From positions 62,001 to 126,000 of the forward strand of contig NZ_JAEMUH010000005.1 of assembly GCF_016461785.1 (NCBI RefSeq): DNA of 64,000 nt, written 5' to 3'. Source of the stretch: Marinomonas ostreistagni. GTDB taxonomy: Bacteria > Pseudomonadota > Gammaproteobacteria > Pseudomonadales > Marinomonadaceae. Of the stretch, positions 32,801 through 42,274 are shown piece after piece (position 1 is the first letter of the stretch; each line of letters opens with the position of its first letter). The position numbers were made by a program, and so were the translations under genes. The notes beneath the pieces were generated by a model. That model did not search any database. It saw only the letters and a program-made list of their open reading frames with translations, and was not told the origin of the DNA.

Positions 32801-34426
32801 TTATGAAGGTAGTCTAAAGGAAGATGTCGCAGACTGGCTGCGTATTACAGCTTCTTGCATTGTATTGGTTAACAATTCGAGCTGTTCAGAGGTATGAGTG
32901 TTGTGGCGAATGACATCAACAATTGCTTGAACTTGCTGTCGTATATTTGCCGCATCCAGACTCTGCTGAGTTGCGAGCCGAGTTAAATCATTCAGACTTT
33001 GCAGTGCTTGTGCGGAGTCTTCTTCTAGTCGAGAAAGCGGCTCCACAACTTGCTCAATTTGCTCCATGCCTTGATGTACTTTTGAACGGCCTTGATCGAG
33101 CTCAGACGCTACTTGAGTCGCTAATTGGCTAATCTGAGTGATGACTTGATCAATAGACTCGGTAACAGAGGCGGTATTATTAGCCAAATTGCGTACTTCG
33201 TCGGCAACGACTGCAAACCCTCGACCTGTTTCTCCAGCACGAGCAGCTTCGATGGAGGCGTTTAGTGCAAGTAGGTTGGTTTGGTCTGCCACTTCACGTA
33301 TCTGATCAACAAACTCCGTGACTTTTGCTGCGCTTTGTTCAAGGTCTGCTACGGAGGTGGCACTGTCTGCCATGAAGTTCGCCACATTACGAATGTCAGT
33401 GGAGGCTGCATTGATCACGACGACCCCTTGCTTGGCCAGCTGGTGTGCAGAGTCAGCTTGGTCTTTTGCTGACGTGAGGTTGGTGGCAATTTGCTCGGAA
33501 ACATGACTTAGTTGTGTAATAGAATGATCAATGCTGGTTGCCATACCTTCTTGAGATTGCGCGCCAGCCCGCACATCTGTAACGGTTGTACCTATTGCAT
33601 TAACAGAGTTAGAAACGGTCTGAACACTCAGGTCGATGTCCTTTAATAAGCCTACTAAACTTGAACGCATTTTCTCTGTGCTATGACTTAAATGTGCGAG
33701 TTCCCCTGAAGTATTTAATTGTACAGGCTTGGAAACATCACCTTCAGCGACCTGGTCTAAGATCGCACCAACAGATTGAATAGGATGTACCACTGATCGG
33801 GTGATAATTAGCGCCATGCACAGTCCCGTAATCAATGCTAAAACCCCAATTCCTAACATCATAATGATGGCATTATCACTGCTGGTTAATACATCTTGTT
33901 GTTGCTCAGACATAGCCATACGTTGAGTCTCTGCGTAGGTCTGTGCAAGGTTGATGAACTGCTCCAGTTGGGTTCGAGTGTCGCCAGACATTTGCAATTT
34001 AGCGTCCTCTAACTCTCCAAATTCGAGTGCTTCGACAGTTGCTTGTAAGGCCGCTTGATAACGTGTCTTTTGGTTACTCAATTGGGAAAGCTTAGATGTG
34101 TCTGCTGTTGCCGCGGTTAAGCTTTGCATGCTTTCAATTCGGTTATCCATGATGGCATTTTTTGCGTCGATTTCCTTATAGATCTCAATACGCTGTTCAC
34201 GCTCATCTAACACGAATAAGAGTAACAGACGACTAGCAAGGCCTTCAGCAAGGTTGGTTAACTCTGTGCTGGATTCCACAAGCTGAGCATTGTGTTCAAC
34301 GATTTGCTCTAGGCTTGCTGTAAGATGATGGAGCCGAGTGATGGCAACACCGGTAATGACCGACAATAAAATCAGTAAGGCCATAAAACTTGCTATCAGT
34401 TTCCCTTTGATGGTTGTTAAGCCCAT
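32801..34426 (-). CDS. Methyl-accepting chemotaxis protein
   Basis: A 541-residue chemoreceptor. TM1 is at about 9-30, a helical periplasmic domain at 35-185, TM2 at about 188-212, HAMP at about 212-265, and a long cytoplasmic coiled coil with the tip motif [29 protein letters not shown] site precedes the start. The periplasmic domain resembles four-helix-bundle sensors; the ligand is unknown. No CheWR-binding pentapeptide is at the C-terminus (ends SFRLPS). Confidence 0.94.
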   Translation of the reverse strand: MGLTTIKGKLIASFMALLILLSVITGVAITRLHHLTASLEQIVEHNAQLVESSTELTNLAEGLASRLLLLFVLDEREQRIEIYKEIDAKNAIMDNRIESMQSLTAATADTSKLSQLSNQKTRYQAALQATVEALEFGELEDAKLQMSGDTRTQLEQFINLAQTYAETQRMAMSEQQQDVLTSSDNAIIMMLGIGVLALITGLCMALIITRSVVHPIQSVGAILDQVAEGDVSKPVQLNTSGELAHLSHSTEKMRSSLVGLLKDIDLSVQTVSNSVNAIGTTVTDVRAGAQSQEGMATSIDHSITQLSHVSEQIATNLTSAKDQADSAHQLAKQGVVVINAASTDIRNVANFMADSATSVADLEQSAAKVTEFVDQIREVADQTNLLALNASIEAARAGETGRGFAVVADEVRNLANNTASVTESIDQVITQISQLATQVASELDQGRSKVHQGMEQIEQVVEPLSRLEEDSAQALQSLNDLTRLATQQSLDAANIRQQVQAIVDVIRHNTHTSEQLELLTNTMQEAVIRSQSATSSFRLPS

Positions 34427-34516
34427 AGTCGTTTCCTCGCGCGATATTGATCATTGGTAAGCTCCCGTTTATTAGACGAACGCTACCAAAGATTTATTAC
34501 ACGTTAAGCAAGAAAA

Positions 34517-35905
34517 TTAAGTGAGCGCAGGTTGAAGAAGTGTAACGGACACTTGTAAACCTGGGGATAAATTCGACACGGTGACATCGCCACCATGGAA
34601 TTGGGCAATAGCTCGTATTAACGGCAAACCTAAACCATAACCTTGTGTCGTTCGGCTCGATTCCAAGCGATACAACCGTTGGAATACTTTGTCATGGAAT
34701 TCCGTAGGGATACCGGGGCCATTGTCTCTTACAATAAAGCCAGTGGGCTGTAAGGATAGTTGTATTGTGGCACCGTCCCCTGCGTATTTGCTGGCATTTT
34801 CTAAAGTATTAAACAAGGCTCTAAAGATCAAAGAACGATCACCAAGTAGTGTTAGGGTTGGTGTCGTTTCTAGGTCGATGGTTTGATGTCGATCTTGCGC
34901 AACAGGTTGGAGCAGTTCTATTGCATCCTCTGCAATGACATTCAAATTTACTTGTTCGAAAGAGCTACGAGCTTGCTTATGTTCAAGGCGACTTAACTCC
35001 AACATAGAACTAAAGGTATGGATAATGTTATCCACTTCCGTTAACAATGGTTCTAAGGCTTCTGCTTTAATGGGATGATGAGCGGCATCTTCGATAGCCG
35101 ATTCTAAGGTCAATCGCACACGACCTAAAGGTGTTCGTAAATCATGCGCGATTGCGTCCGTGACGCCTGATACGGCTTGAAAGGAATGCTCCAGTTGCGT
35201 CAGCATGCGGTTGATGTTGCTGGCCAATATATCAAACTCATCGCCACGTCCTGTAGACGGCACTCGGGCAGACCAATTGCCACTTTGAACAACAGCGGCC
35301 GCTTGGTTAAACCCTTTAATTCGCTTAAGTAGTTGTTTAGAAAGATAACGTCCGGAAAAGCCCCCAAGAATAATGGTTAACAGCAGTGACACGATACTGG
35401 CATTGATGAACCGTTGTTGTAAGAAATACAGGTCTTCTTCATCAAACGCGACCAGCAAAGTGCCTTGAGCAAGCGTCACGATGCAACCAGAATAAACCCG
35501 CAGGTCATCTCCCTGGGAGACTAGGAAAGAGGATAAATCGGGGCAATCTTGGAGATGACTGGGGACGCGAGATAAATCCCCCAAAGCTTCTTCGGAATCT
35601 TGATAAGCAATAATCCAATCACGGCTTTGCTCTGCTTGCAAACTGAGCTGCTGTAAGAACTCACTGTACTGAAGTTGGCCTGCTAATAGCTGTTGTTGCT
35701 GTGCGATGAGATTGAGCTGTTGCTGCTTACTGCGGCTTATTTCCCCAATACTTAGCTGGTACAGCACAAAAATGATGGCTGATATCAACAGCAGTAGAAT
35801 GCCAGTGAATAAAACGGTGAAGCGCCAAGCAAAGCTAGCGAACCGAGCTGTCCACCAGTCGATAGCCGACGCCACGGATGGTTTCAAGAATCGGAGCCAG
35901 GTCAT
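34517..35905 (-). CDS. Two-component sensor histidine kinase
   Basis: A 462-residue membrane kinase. TM1 is at about 25-48, a periplasmic region of about 120 residues follows, then TM2 near 170-190, HAMP, the H-box AIAHDLRTPLGRVRLTLE, the N-box NTLENASKYA and the G-boxes DNGPGIP and GYGLGLPLI. The open frame overlaps the response-regulator gene by 71 bp. A GTG at 35875 would shorten the overlap to 41 bp, and no ATG is available downstream before TM1. It pairs with the adjacent OmpR-type regulator. Confidence 0.92.
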   Translation of the reverse strand: MTWLRFLKPSVASAIDWWTARFASFAWRFTVLFTGILLLLISAIIFVLYQLSIGEISRSKQQQLNLIAQQQQLLAGQLQYSEFLQQLSLQAEQSRDWIIAYQDSEEALGDLSRVPSHLQDCPDLSSFLVSQGDDLRVYSGCIVTLAQGTLLVAFDEEDLYFLQQRFINASIVSLLLTIILGGFSGRYLSKQLLKRIKGFNQAAAVVQSGNWSARVPSTGRGDEFDILASNINRMLTQLEHSFQAVSGVTDAIAHDLRTPLGRVRLTLESAIEDAAHHPIKAEALEPLLTEVDNIIHTFSSMLELSRLEHKQARSSFEQVNLNVIAEDAIELLQPVAQDRHQTIDLETTPTLTLLGDRSLIFRALFNTLENASKYAGDGATIQLSLQPTGFIVRDNGPGIPTEFHDKVFQRLYRLESSRTTQGYGLGLPLIRAIAQFHGGDVTVSNLSPGLQVSVTLLQPALT

Positions 35906-36524
35906 CGCTTTCTACCTTTTTTCGAAGACGTGCCACATGGACGTCAATAACATTAGTTTGGGGGTCAAAGTCATAGTGCCAAACAGCTTCAAACAGTAAT
36001 GTTCGTGTGACTACTTGCCCAGGGTGCTCCATCAGGTAACGTAACAACTGAAACTCCTTTGGCTGTAGTGAAATGCTGCGACCTTGCCTAGAAACCTCTC
36101 GAGTTAGCAAATTCATTGTTAAATCGGCAACTTGGAGTGTCGTTTCTTGCGTTGTTTGATTCGGAGCAGAGCGCTTTAATAAAATTTCAATTCGCGCTAA
36201 TAGCTCGGCAAAAGCGAAAGGCTTGACGAGGTAATCATCACCGCCCTCACGCAGCCCCTTTACTCGATCATCAACAGAATCAAGTGCGCTTAGAATTAAG
36301 ACCGGTAACGTTTTTCCAGCACTGCGAAGAGTGTTAAGCACCGTCAAACCATCAAGTTTTGGAAGCATTCGGTCAAGCACAATGAGTTGGAATTCTCCTT
36401 CTAGTGCCTGAAATAGGGCATCTTGTCCATCACAAGCTACCTCAACCTGATAACCCTGTTCAGTGAGGCCTTTTTTTAGAAAGCTTTGAGTGACTTGATC
36501 GTCTTCAACTACCAATATGCGCAC
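35835..36524 (-). CDS. OmpR-family response regulator
   Basis: A 229-residue regulator. The receiver domain has the acidic pair VEDD, the phospho-acceptor Asp in IVLDRMLPK and Lys in LVKPFAF. A winged-helix domain follows (SLQPKEFQLLRYLMEHPGQVVTRTLLFEAVW...VHVARLRKKV). It starts at GTG. It overlaps the kinase gene and lies downstream of the PepSY gene behind a hairpin, so the three genes probably form one operon with attenuation. Confidence 0.94.
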   Translation of the reverse strand: MRILVVEDDQVTQSFLKKGLTEQGYQVEVACDGQDALFQALEGEFQLIVLDRMLPKLDGLTVLNTLRSAGKTLPVLILSALDSVDDRVKGLREGGDDYLVKPFAFAELLARIEILLKRSAPNQTTQETTLQVADLTMNLLTREVSRQGRSISLQPKEFQLLRYLMEHPGQVVTRTLLFEAVWHYDFDPQTNVIDVHVARLRKKVESDDLAPILETIRGVGYRLVDSSVR

Positions 36525-36543
36525 GGAGAATTTACCTATTAAA

Positions 36544-36566
36544 AGCAGGTGAAGAGAACACCTGCT
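36544..36566 (-). terminator. Attenuator hairpin between the PepSY and response-regulator genes
   Basis: AGCAGGTG (36544-36551) and CACCTGCT (36559-36566) pair perfectly. On the minus strand the stem is followed by TTTTAAT. It would let the PepSY gene be expressed above the regulator and kinase. Confidence 0.65.
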
Positions 36567-36584
36567 GACTTATACTAACGATGA

Positions 36585-37199
36585 TTACTTACGATTTATA
36601 GACGGAATGGCTTCACCAGTCGCTGCATCAATTAATAAGCGTTTTGTATTGGCGTTATCTATGTAATCTACTTCATAGTAAGTAAGGCCACGTTTGTGTT
36701 CTAGTTCAATGGATTCAATATGTGATGAATTATGAGCATTGGCAATCTCGATGGCTTTATCGATGGAAACTGCCCCTGGCTGACTAACGGATTCGATTGC
36801 CGCTATATCTTCGTCATCTAGTTTACTAAAGCCCAATACCTTCAGAGACTTATGGTAATAATCCACTTCCGTTAAGTTATTTAAAGTATACGAGGCTTGG
36901 TGCTTTTCACCTGCATCTAAATTAATGGCTTTGATCTCGTAGACCAACATGTGATCTTCATCGTCCAACTCAATTTCAACAATAGTACCTGCGTAGTTTG
37001 AACGAAATGCCGCGATGGCTTGTGTCATTGTGGTTTCACTAGACTGCAGTGCTAGACGCATGATGTCATCTTTATGGTCTTTGTCTTTTGCGTAGCTGGC
37101 AGTGCTTGTGAGTAATAATGCAGAGGTTAATGCAGTGAACATTGCCCCTGTTGTGAATAAGCCTGTTGCGATGATGCCTACTTTTTCTTTAAAAGTCAT
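36585..37199 (-). CDS. PepSY-domain exported protein
   Basis: A 204-residue protein with an N-terminal hydrophobic segment (ALTSALLLTSTASYA) that could be a signal peptide or anchor. Two PepSY repeats follow (about 48-105, MTQAIAAFRSNYAGTIVEIELDDEDHMLVYEI; about 140-200, SIDKAIEIANAHNSSHIESIELEHKRGLTYYEVDYI). An AGGAG site precedes the start. PepSY genes commonly accompany OmpR-type two-component systems, where they may modulate signalling or envelope proteases; that role here is inference. Confidence 0.87.
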   Translation of the reverse strand: MTFKEKVGIIATGLFTTGAMFTALTSALLLTSTASYAKDKDHKDDIMRLALQSSETTMTQAIAAFRSNYAGTIVEIELDDEDHMLVYEIKAINLDAGEKHQASYTLNNLTEVDYYHKSLKVLGFSKLDDEDIAAIESVSQPGAVSIDKAIEIANAHNSSHIESIELEHKRGLTYYEVDYIDNANTKRLLIDAATGEAIPSINRK

Positions 37200-37523
37200 A
37201 AGGGTTCTCCTAAGTTCGTTTTGATGTCTATCACATTAACGCATCCCCCTTAAACCCAAGATGGACACAACATTAAACTTTTTTAATAAAATTTCATGAT
37301 TGATTTTGGTGCGTAATTATATTTGCGCATCAAACTTGGGCAAAAAAAAATTGACTTATCGGTCAAATACTTACGAAGGATTAAGTCGGTTTTTCGAGAA
37401 ACTTCTATCATAGTTGGTACTTACGTCTCATTGAGAGTAGGTTGTGAAACTTTGGTTTCACTTTGGCATATTGATTGCAAACTGTGTTTCACAATTACAT
37501 AAAGCTAAACGAGGCAATCAACA
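37200..37523. other. Divergent promoter region
   Basis: These 324 bases lie between the PepSY gene (minus) and the amino-acid ABC operon (plus). They hold promoters for both directions and the palindrome at 37446-37459. No open frame is supported. Confidence 0.6.
37446..37459. promoter_or_regulatory. GAAAC-N4-GTTTC operator upstream of the amino-acid ABC operon
   Basis: GAAAC TTTG GTTTC, extended to GTGAAAC...GTTTCAC, lies 64 bp before the start of the binding-protein gene. The core is the same as in the purine cluster. A GTTTC half site follows at about 37486. Confidence 0.65.
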
Positions 37524-38318
37524 ATGACATCACTTAGGAAACTGTTAGGTAAAACACTGCTTGCAACAGCATGTTTGGGTACAGCAATGAGCGCAGCGGC
37601 AGATGTGCTTAGCGACATTAAAGCGCGCGATGAAATTCGCATTGCCGTACCGCAGGATTTTCCCCCATTTGGATCGGTGGGTACGGATTTGAAACCGCAG
37701 GGGATTGACGTGGATATGGCAAACTACATTGCTGAACAATTGGATGTAGAGTTAACCATTGTACCGGTTACCAGCGCCAACCGGATTCCTTACTTACAAA
37801 CTCATAAAGTTGACCTTGTGATTTCTAGCTTAGGTAAAAACCCTGAGCGTGAAAAAGCCATCGACTTCTCAACGCCATACGCGCCATTCTTCTTGGGGGT
37901 ATTCGGCGAGAAAAGTGTTGCAGTGGGTGCTCTTCAAGACCTATCTGGTAAAACAGTAGGTGTAACCCGTGGTTCAGTTGAAGATCTTGAGCTTGAGAAA
38001 AACGCACCAAGTGATGTGACCGTTCAGCGTTTTGAAGACAACAATACTACATTGACGGCTTACCTATCTGGTCAAGTGAACTTGATCGCCACAGGTAACC
38101 TTGTCGCAACAGAGATCGCCAAACGTAAGCCGGCTCGTGCCCCTGAAGCGAAATTCATGCTGAAAGACTCACCTTGTTACATCGGTATGGCCAAAGGTGA
38201 AACAGCGCTACAAACGGAAGTGAACAACATCATTGCGAAGGCTCTGGCCGAAGGCAAGCTAAACGACATTTCCATGAAATGGTTAAAGGCTCCATTGCCT
38301 AAAGGCTTTGGTGCATAA
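37524..38318 (+). CDS. Polar amino-acid-type ABC substrate-binding protein
   Basis: A 264-residue periplasmic SBP_bac_3 protein. A signal peptide (LLATACLGTAMSAAA) is followed by LSDIKARDEIRIAVPQDFPPFGSVGTDLKPQGIDVDMANYIAEQL and the lobe motif LVISSLGKNPEREKAIDFSTPY. The family binds amino acids, opines or related compounds in the periplasm. GAGG precedes the start. It heads a four-gene operon; the ligand is not determinable from sequence. Confidence 0.93.
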   Translation: MTSLRKLLGKTLLATACLGTAMSAAADVLSDIKARDEIRIAVPQDFPPFGSVGTDLKPQGIDVDMANYIAEQLDVELTIVPVTSANRIPYLQTHKVDLVISSLGKNPEREKAIDFSTPYAPFFLGVFGEKSVAVGALQDLSGKTVGVTRGSVEDLELEKNAPSDVTVQRFEDNNTTLTAYLSGQVNLIATGNLVATEIAKRKPARAPEAKFMLKDSPCYIGMAKGETALQTEVNNIIAKALAEGKLNDISMKWLKAPLPKGFGA

Positions 38319-38328
38319 GGCTTAAGCC

Positions 38329-38991
38329 ATGCTGAATTTTTCCGATTTATTACCCTATACGGATGTGTTCTTTGGTGGACTGATGACCACCATTGAACTC
38401 ACCTTATTAACCACTGTACTGGGCGTTGTATTGGGAACAACCTGTGCTGCCGTTCGACAATACGGTCACCCTGCGAGTCAGCGCGCGGTGGCGGCTTATG
38501 TAGAACTCATCCGCAACACTCCGTTTATTGTGCAGTTATTCTTTATTTTCTTTGGTCTGCCGTCGATTGGTTTGATGCTAAGTCCATGGCAAGCCAGTGT
38601 CATTGCACTCACCATTAACCTCGGGGCATACAGTACAGAGATCATTCGTGCCGGTTTGAACAATATTCCGAAGGGGCAATGGGAAGCGGCTAAAGTGTTG
38701 GGAATGGACTTTCGCCAGACCCTAACACGCGTTGTATTCACGCCCGCCTTTGAAAAGATTTACCCTGCCTTAACCAGCCAATGCATCATCGTTATGTTGG
38801 GCTCAGCGGTGTTATCTCAGATTTCGGTACAAGACCTCACTTATGCAGCCAACTTGGTTCAATCGCGTAACTTTCGAGCGTTTGAAAGCTATGTGGTGAC
38901 AGCATTGATGTACTTAGGCTTAGCTATGTTGATGCGATATGTCTTTGCTATGATTGGCAAACGTGTGTTCGCATTTCGGGAGGCTCAATGA
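38329..38991 (+). CDS. Amino-acid ABC transporter permease (first)
   Basis: A 220-residue HisMQ-type permease. The coupling motif is IPKGQWEAAKVLGMDFRQTLTRVVFTPAF. Its stop overlaps the start of the second permease gene (ATGA). The two permeases likely form a heterodimer. Confidence 0.92.
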   Translation: MLNFSDLLPYTDVFFGGLMTTIELTLLTTVLGVVLGTTCAAVRQYGHPASQRAVAAYVELIRNTPFIVQLFFIFFGLPSIGLMLSPWQASVIALTINLGAYSTEIIRAGLNNIPKGQWEAAKVLGMDFRQTLTRVVFTPAFEKIYPALTSQCIIVMLGSAVLSQISVQDLTYAANLVQSRNFRAFESYVVTALMYLGLAMLMRYVFAMIGKRVFAFREAQ

Positions 38992-39638
38992 TTGAATTTT
39001 CGAACTGGGACATTCTTCGTAATCTGTTAATTGCTACCCAGTGGACGGTGCTGTTGTCCCTTGCCGCGTTTATCGGTGGCACGGCGGTGGCACTTGGTTT
39101 AACCGCTATGCGTTTGACTCGTAACCCAGTGATGGTGCGCTTGGTTAAATTGTATATAGAGCTGTTCCAAGGCACACCACTTCTGATGCAAATGTTCCTG
39201 TGTTTCTTTGGCTTGTCGATGATCGGTTATGAAATTTCTGCTTGGGGTGCAGCTATCCTGTCCTTAACTCTCTTTACCAGTGCTTTTTTAGTTGAAATTT
39301 GGCGCGGTTGCATCGACACCCTACCAAAAGGTCAATGGGAAGCGAGTCGCGTACTAGGCCTGAACTTCTTGCAAACACTTCGTCACGTGATTCTGCCACA
39401 AGCAACTAAAGTGGCGTTTGCCCCAACCGTTGGCTTCTCGGTGCAAGTGGTCAAAGGCACTGCACTAGCGTCGGTGATTGGTTTTGTTGAGCTAACCAAA
39501 GCCGGCACCATGTTGAATAACGCGACCTTTGAGTCATTTAAAGTGTTTGCGTTTGTTGCACTTATTTACTTTGCCCTGTGTTACCCGCTGTCTCTTTGCA
39601 GCAAGTATTTGGAGAAGAAATACCATGTCGCTCGTTAA
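38988..39638 (+). CDS. Amino-acid ABC transporter permease (second)
   Basis: A 216-residue HisMQ-type permease with the coupling motif LPKGQWEASRVLGLNFLQTLRHVILPQA. It overlaps the first permease by 4 bp and the ATPase by 14 bp, marking tight translational coupling. Confidence 0.92.
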   Translation: MIEFSNWDILRNLLIATQWTVLLSLAAFIGGTAVALGLTAMRLTRNPVMVRLVKLYIELFQGTPLLMQMFLCFFGLSMIGYEISAWGAAILSLTLFTSAFLVEIWRGCIDTLPKGQWEASRVLGLNFLQTLRHVILPQATKVAFAPTVGFSVQVVKGTALASVIGFVELTKAGTMLNNATFESFKVFAFVALIYFALCYPLSLCSKYLEKKYHVAR

Positions 39639-40353
39639 ACTTGATCAAGTCCATAAATACTATGGTGACTTTCATGTGCTGAAAGGCATTGATCTGAACA
39701 TCAAAGCGGGAGAAGTGGTATCGATCATCGGCAAAAGTGGCTCAGGTAAGAGTACCTTACTACGCTGTATTAATGGTCTAGAAGAATACCAACAAGGCGG
39801 TATCTCGGTCGACGATAAAGAAGTGACTTCGGAAGACATTCAAGTGCGTCGACTGGCGCTCAGTGTGGGGATGATCTTTCAGAACTTTAACCTGTTCCCC
39901 CATCTCACTGTGGGTGAAAATATTATGCTGGCACCGACCATTGTCTTGAAAAAGTCCAAGGCGGAAGCCGAAAAAGTCGCTCGTGCCATGCTTGAAAAGG
40001 TGGGGCTTGGGGATAAGTTTGATCGTTATCCAGAGAAACTGTCTGGTGGTCAACAACAGCGGGTTGCCATTGCACGCGCTCTAGCGATGAATCCGAAGGT
40101 CTTGCTTTGTGATGAGATTACCTCCGCCCTAGACCCTGAATTGGTTGGTGAAGTGTTAAAAGTCCTAGAGCAATTAGCTGCCGAGGGCATGACATTGATC
40201 TTGGTAACCCATGAAATGAACTTTGCTCGTGACGTGGGCGATCGAGTTGTCTTTATGCACCAAGGGAAAGTCTGGGAAGAGGGCAACTCTAAAAAGCTAC
40301 TCTCAGAGCCAGAAACGGAAGAACTGAAGCAGTTTATTGGTGCCGTTCTTTAA
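39625..40353 (+). CDS. Amino-acid ABC transporter ATP-binding protein
   Basis: A 242-residue GlnQ/HisP-type ATPase with Walker A GKSGSGKST, Q-loop FQNFNLFPH, signature LSGGQQQR and Walker B LLCDEITSALD. The Walker B flank has Ile where most relatives have Pro (DEPTSALD). The true start is the ATG at 39625 with GGAGAAG upstream; the longer frame upstream is within the permease gene. It is the last gene before a strong terminator. Confidence 0.93.
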   Translation: MSLVKLDQVHKYYGDFHVLKGIDLNIKAGEVVSIIGKSGSGKSTLLRCINGLEEYQQGGISVDDKEVTSEDIQVRRLALSVGMIFQNFNLFPHLTVGENIMLAPTIVLKKSKAEAEKVARAMLEKVGLGDKFDRYPEKLSGGQQQRVAIARALAMNPKVLLCDEITSALDPELVGEVLKVLEQLAAEGMTLILVTHEMNFARDVGDRVVFMHQGKVWEEGNSKKLLSEPETEELKQFIGAVL

Positions 40354-40378
40354 TTTTCTTCGCCTCCAGTATGATTGA

Positions 40379-40401
40379 AGCCCCGTATTGGGGCTTTTTT
40401 T
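40379..40401 (+). terminator. Intrinsic terminator of the amino-acid ABC operon
   Basis: AGCCCC (40379-40384), a short loop, GGGGCT (40390-40395) and then a run of T. It is a textbook rho-independent terminator 25 bp after the stop. Confidence 0.92.
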
Positions 40402-40453
40402 GCTCGATCCAAAAGATGAACTCTTGCTTGAGGTCACCTGTAGCGCGAGTTTT

Positions 40454-41680
40454 CTAGAGCGCTTGATCTAACGCGGCAATCAACTGATCGATTTCCTCTG
40501 GGGTGGTATAGTGCACAAAGGATAGGCGAACGACGCCAGTGTCGGGATCGACATTCATGGCTTCTAGCAGTCGTACGGCATAGAAATGCCCTACGCCACA
40601 CATAATGCCTTGTTCTACAAGCTTGCGCCCTAATTCCTGAGGTGTTTGCTGTGTCGGTACAATCGACACGGTCGCTGCGCGCTCGCTGGCTTGGTCTGAG
40701 CCAAGCAAGGTCACGTTAGGGTGATTCGATAAGAAGGTCAGTAATTTATCTAAAAGCGGTTGCTCAGTATCATGAAAGAGCTTACGTACTCTTTCAGCGA
40801 TAAGTTTGACATCGCTAGTTGCTGCAAAATGGTGGTCGTGAACTGTTTCGAAATAATCCAATATGGCTTGGCTAGCGGCGACTTGTGCATGATCAGGGCC
40901 TGCAGGGACAAACCATTTGGCTTTGTAAGCACCATTGAAATAATGCGCCTGATTACCCAGTAACTCTGCCACGGCATTGCGAATAACCATCACACCCAAA
41001 TGCGGGCCGAAGGTTTTGTAGAGAGAGAATAAGTAAATATCCGCTCCAAGTGCCCCGACATCTGGCAGGCCATGTCCCGCATACGATACGCCATCGACTA
41101 ACGTGATCACTCCTGCGGCTTTGGCTTTGGCGCAAATCTCAGCCACCGGGTTAATATAAGCCACAATGTTAGAGCAGTGGTTAAACGCTAATAGCTTTGT
41201 CTTTGGTGTGATCAGTTCATCTAAATCGTCTACCGATAGCGCACCCGTTTTAGGGTCGACTTGCCACTCTTTGATGACAATGCCGTGCTTTGCAAGACGA
41301 TGCCAAACACCAATGTTGGCTTCGTGGTCTTGGTTGGTGACAATAATTTCATCGCCTGCTTGCAGCACATTGGCAAAGGCTTGGGCGAGGACGTAAGTGT
41401 TCTGAGAGGTTGAAGGGCCCATATACACTTCGTCCGTATCCACATTTAAGTAGGCTGCCATGCGGGCATGAGAGGCGTCCATTTGTGCCCCCGCTTTGAG
41501 CGCTGCAGGATGCGGGTGGTAAGGCTGCACTTTGGTTTCGCGATAATAGTTACTCAGTGCCTCAATCACCTGAGCGCAAGCGTAAGAGCCACCGGCGTTG
41601 TCGAAAAACGCTTGTCCTTGTAATGATGCTTCTTGGAACGCTGGAAACTGCTGACGTACAAAATTTTGATCCAACAACAT
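40454..41680 (-). CDS. Cysteine-desulfurase-like class-V PLP enzyme
   Basis: A 408-residue aminotransferase class V protein. AFFDNAGGSYACAQVIEAL opens the fold. MGPSTSQNTYVLAQAF, NQDHEANIGVWHRL, VDGVSYAGHGLPDV and the Lys site YLFSLYKTFGPHLGVMV follow. The ATG at 41680 has AGGGGAAGG upstream, and the frame beyond it lacks support. Members include cysteine desulfurases, lyases and racemase-like enzymes; there is no clear catalytic Cys loop, so the reaction is open. It is divergent from an Lrp regulator and lies beside an amino-acid importer, suggesting breakdown of an imported amino acid. Confidence 0.88.
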   Translation of the reverse strand: MLLDQNFVRQQFPAFQEASLQGQAFFDNAGGSYACAQVIEALSNYYRETKVQPYHPHPAALKAGAQMDASHARMAAYLNVDTDEVYMGPSTSQNTYVLAQAFANVLQAGDEIIVTNQDHEANIGVWHRLAKHGIVIKEWQVDPKTGALSVDDLDELITPKTKLLAFNHCSNIVAYINPVAEICAKAKAAGVITLVDGVSYAGHGLPDVGALGADIYLFSLYKTFGPHLGVMVIRNAVAELLGNQAHYFNGAYKAKWFVPAGPDHAQVAASQAILDYFETVHDHHFAATSDVKLIAERVRKLFHDTEQPLLDKLLTFLSNHPNVTLLGSDQASERAATVSIVPTQQTPQELGRKLVEQGIMCGVGHFYAVRLLEAMNVDPDTGVVRLSFVHYTTPEEIDQLIAALDQAL

Positions 41681-41806
41681 AACCTTCCCCTGATAAATAA
41701 GTGTGCAAGATCTTTTCATTCTAGAAGCATTGGGCCGCAATGTGCTTGCATAATAGGGGGCTTACTCGTACGGTTTCACAAGATACTTTCATTATTGAGA
41801 TGCTAA

Positions 41807-42274
41807 ATGACAGAAATTGCCTTAGATCGTACGGACTATAAAATTATAAAAGCATTGGAGCACAATGGTCGGGCCAGCAATGCATGGATTGCAGAGCAAG
41901 TGAACCTGTCACAATCCCAGTGTTTAAGGCGTATCAAGCGTTTGGAGGAATGCGGCATTATCCGTGGCTACCGAGCGCAGATTGATTATGAAAAAATGGG
42001 TTATACGGTGGTCGCGTGGACCTTGGTGACCATTAGCAAGGATGTGCCCGAAGCACGGGATAACGTTACTCGCTATTTGCAGGAACAAGATCAGGCGGTG
42101 TCCGTATTTGGTGTCACAGGAGACGTGGATTTGATGGTGGAAATTCGCGCAAAGGATATGGCGGCTTTTAGTGACTTTGTCGTCAAAGGGATTTATGCCC
42201 ATGAGCAAGTGGTGAGCACCAAATCCTATATTCGTCTCGACACAGCGAAACTCAATGGTGGAATTATTACATGA
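41807..42274 (+). CDS. Lrp/AsnC-family regulator
   Basis: A 155-residue regulator with an HTH (LDRTDYKIIKALEHNGRASNAWIAEQVNLSQSQCLRRIKRLEECGII) and a RAM ligand-binding domain (VFGVTGDVDLMVEIRAKDMAAFSDFV). Its stop overlaps the start of the TauE gene (ATGA). It is divergent from the class-V PLP gene, with 126 bp between, and probably controls both directions in response to an amino acid. Confidence 0.94.
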   Translation: MTEIALDRTDYKIIKALEHNGRASNAWIAEQVNLSQSQCLRRIKRLEECGIIRGYRAQIDYEKMGYTVVAWTLVTISKDVPEARDNVTRYLQEQDQAVSVFGVTGDVDLMVEIRAKDMAAFSDFVVKGIYAHEQVVSTKSYIRLDTAKLNGGIIT

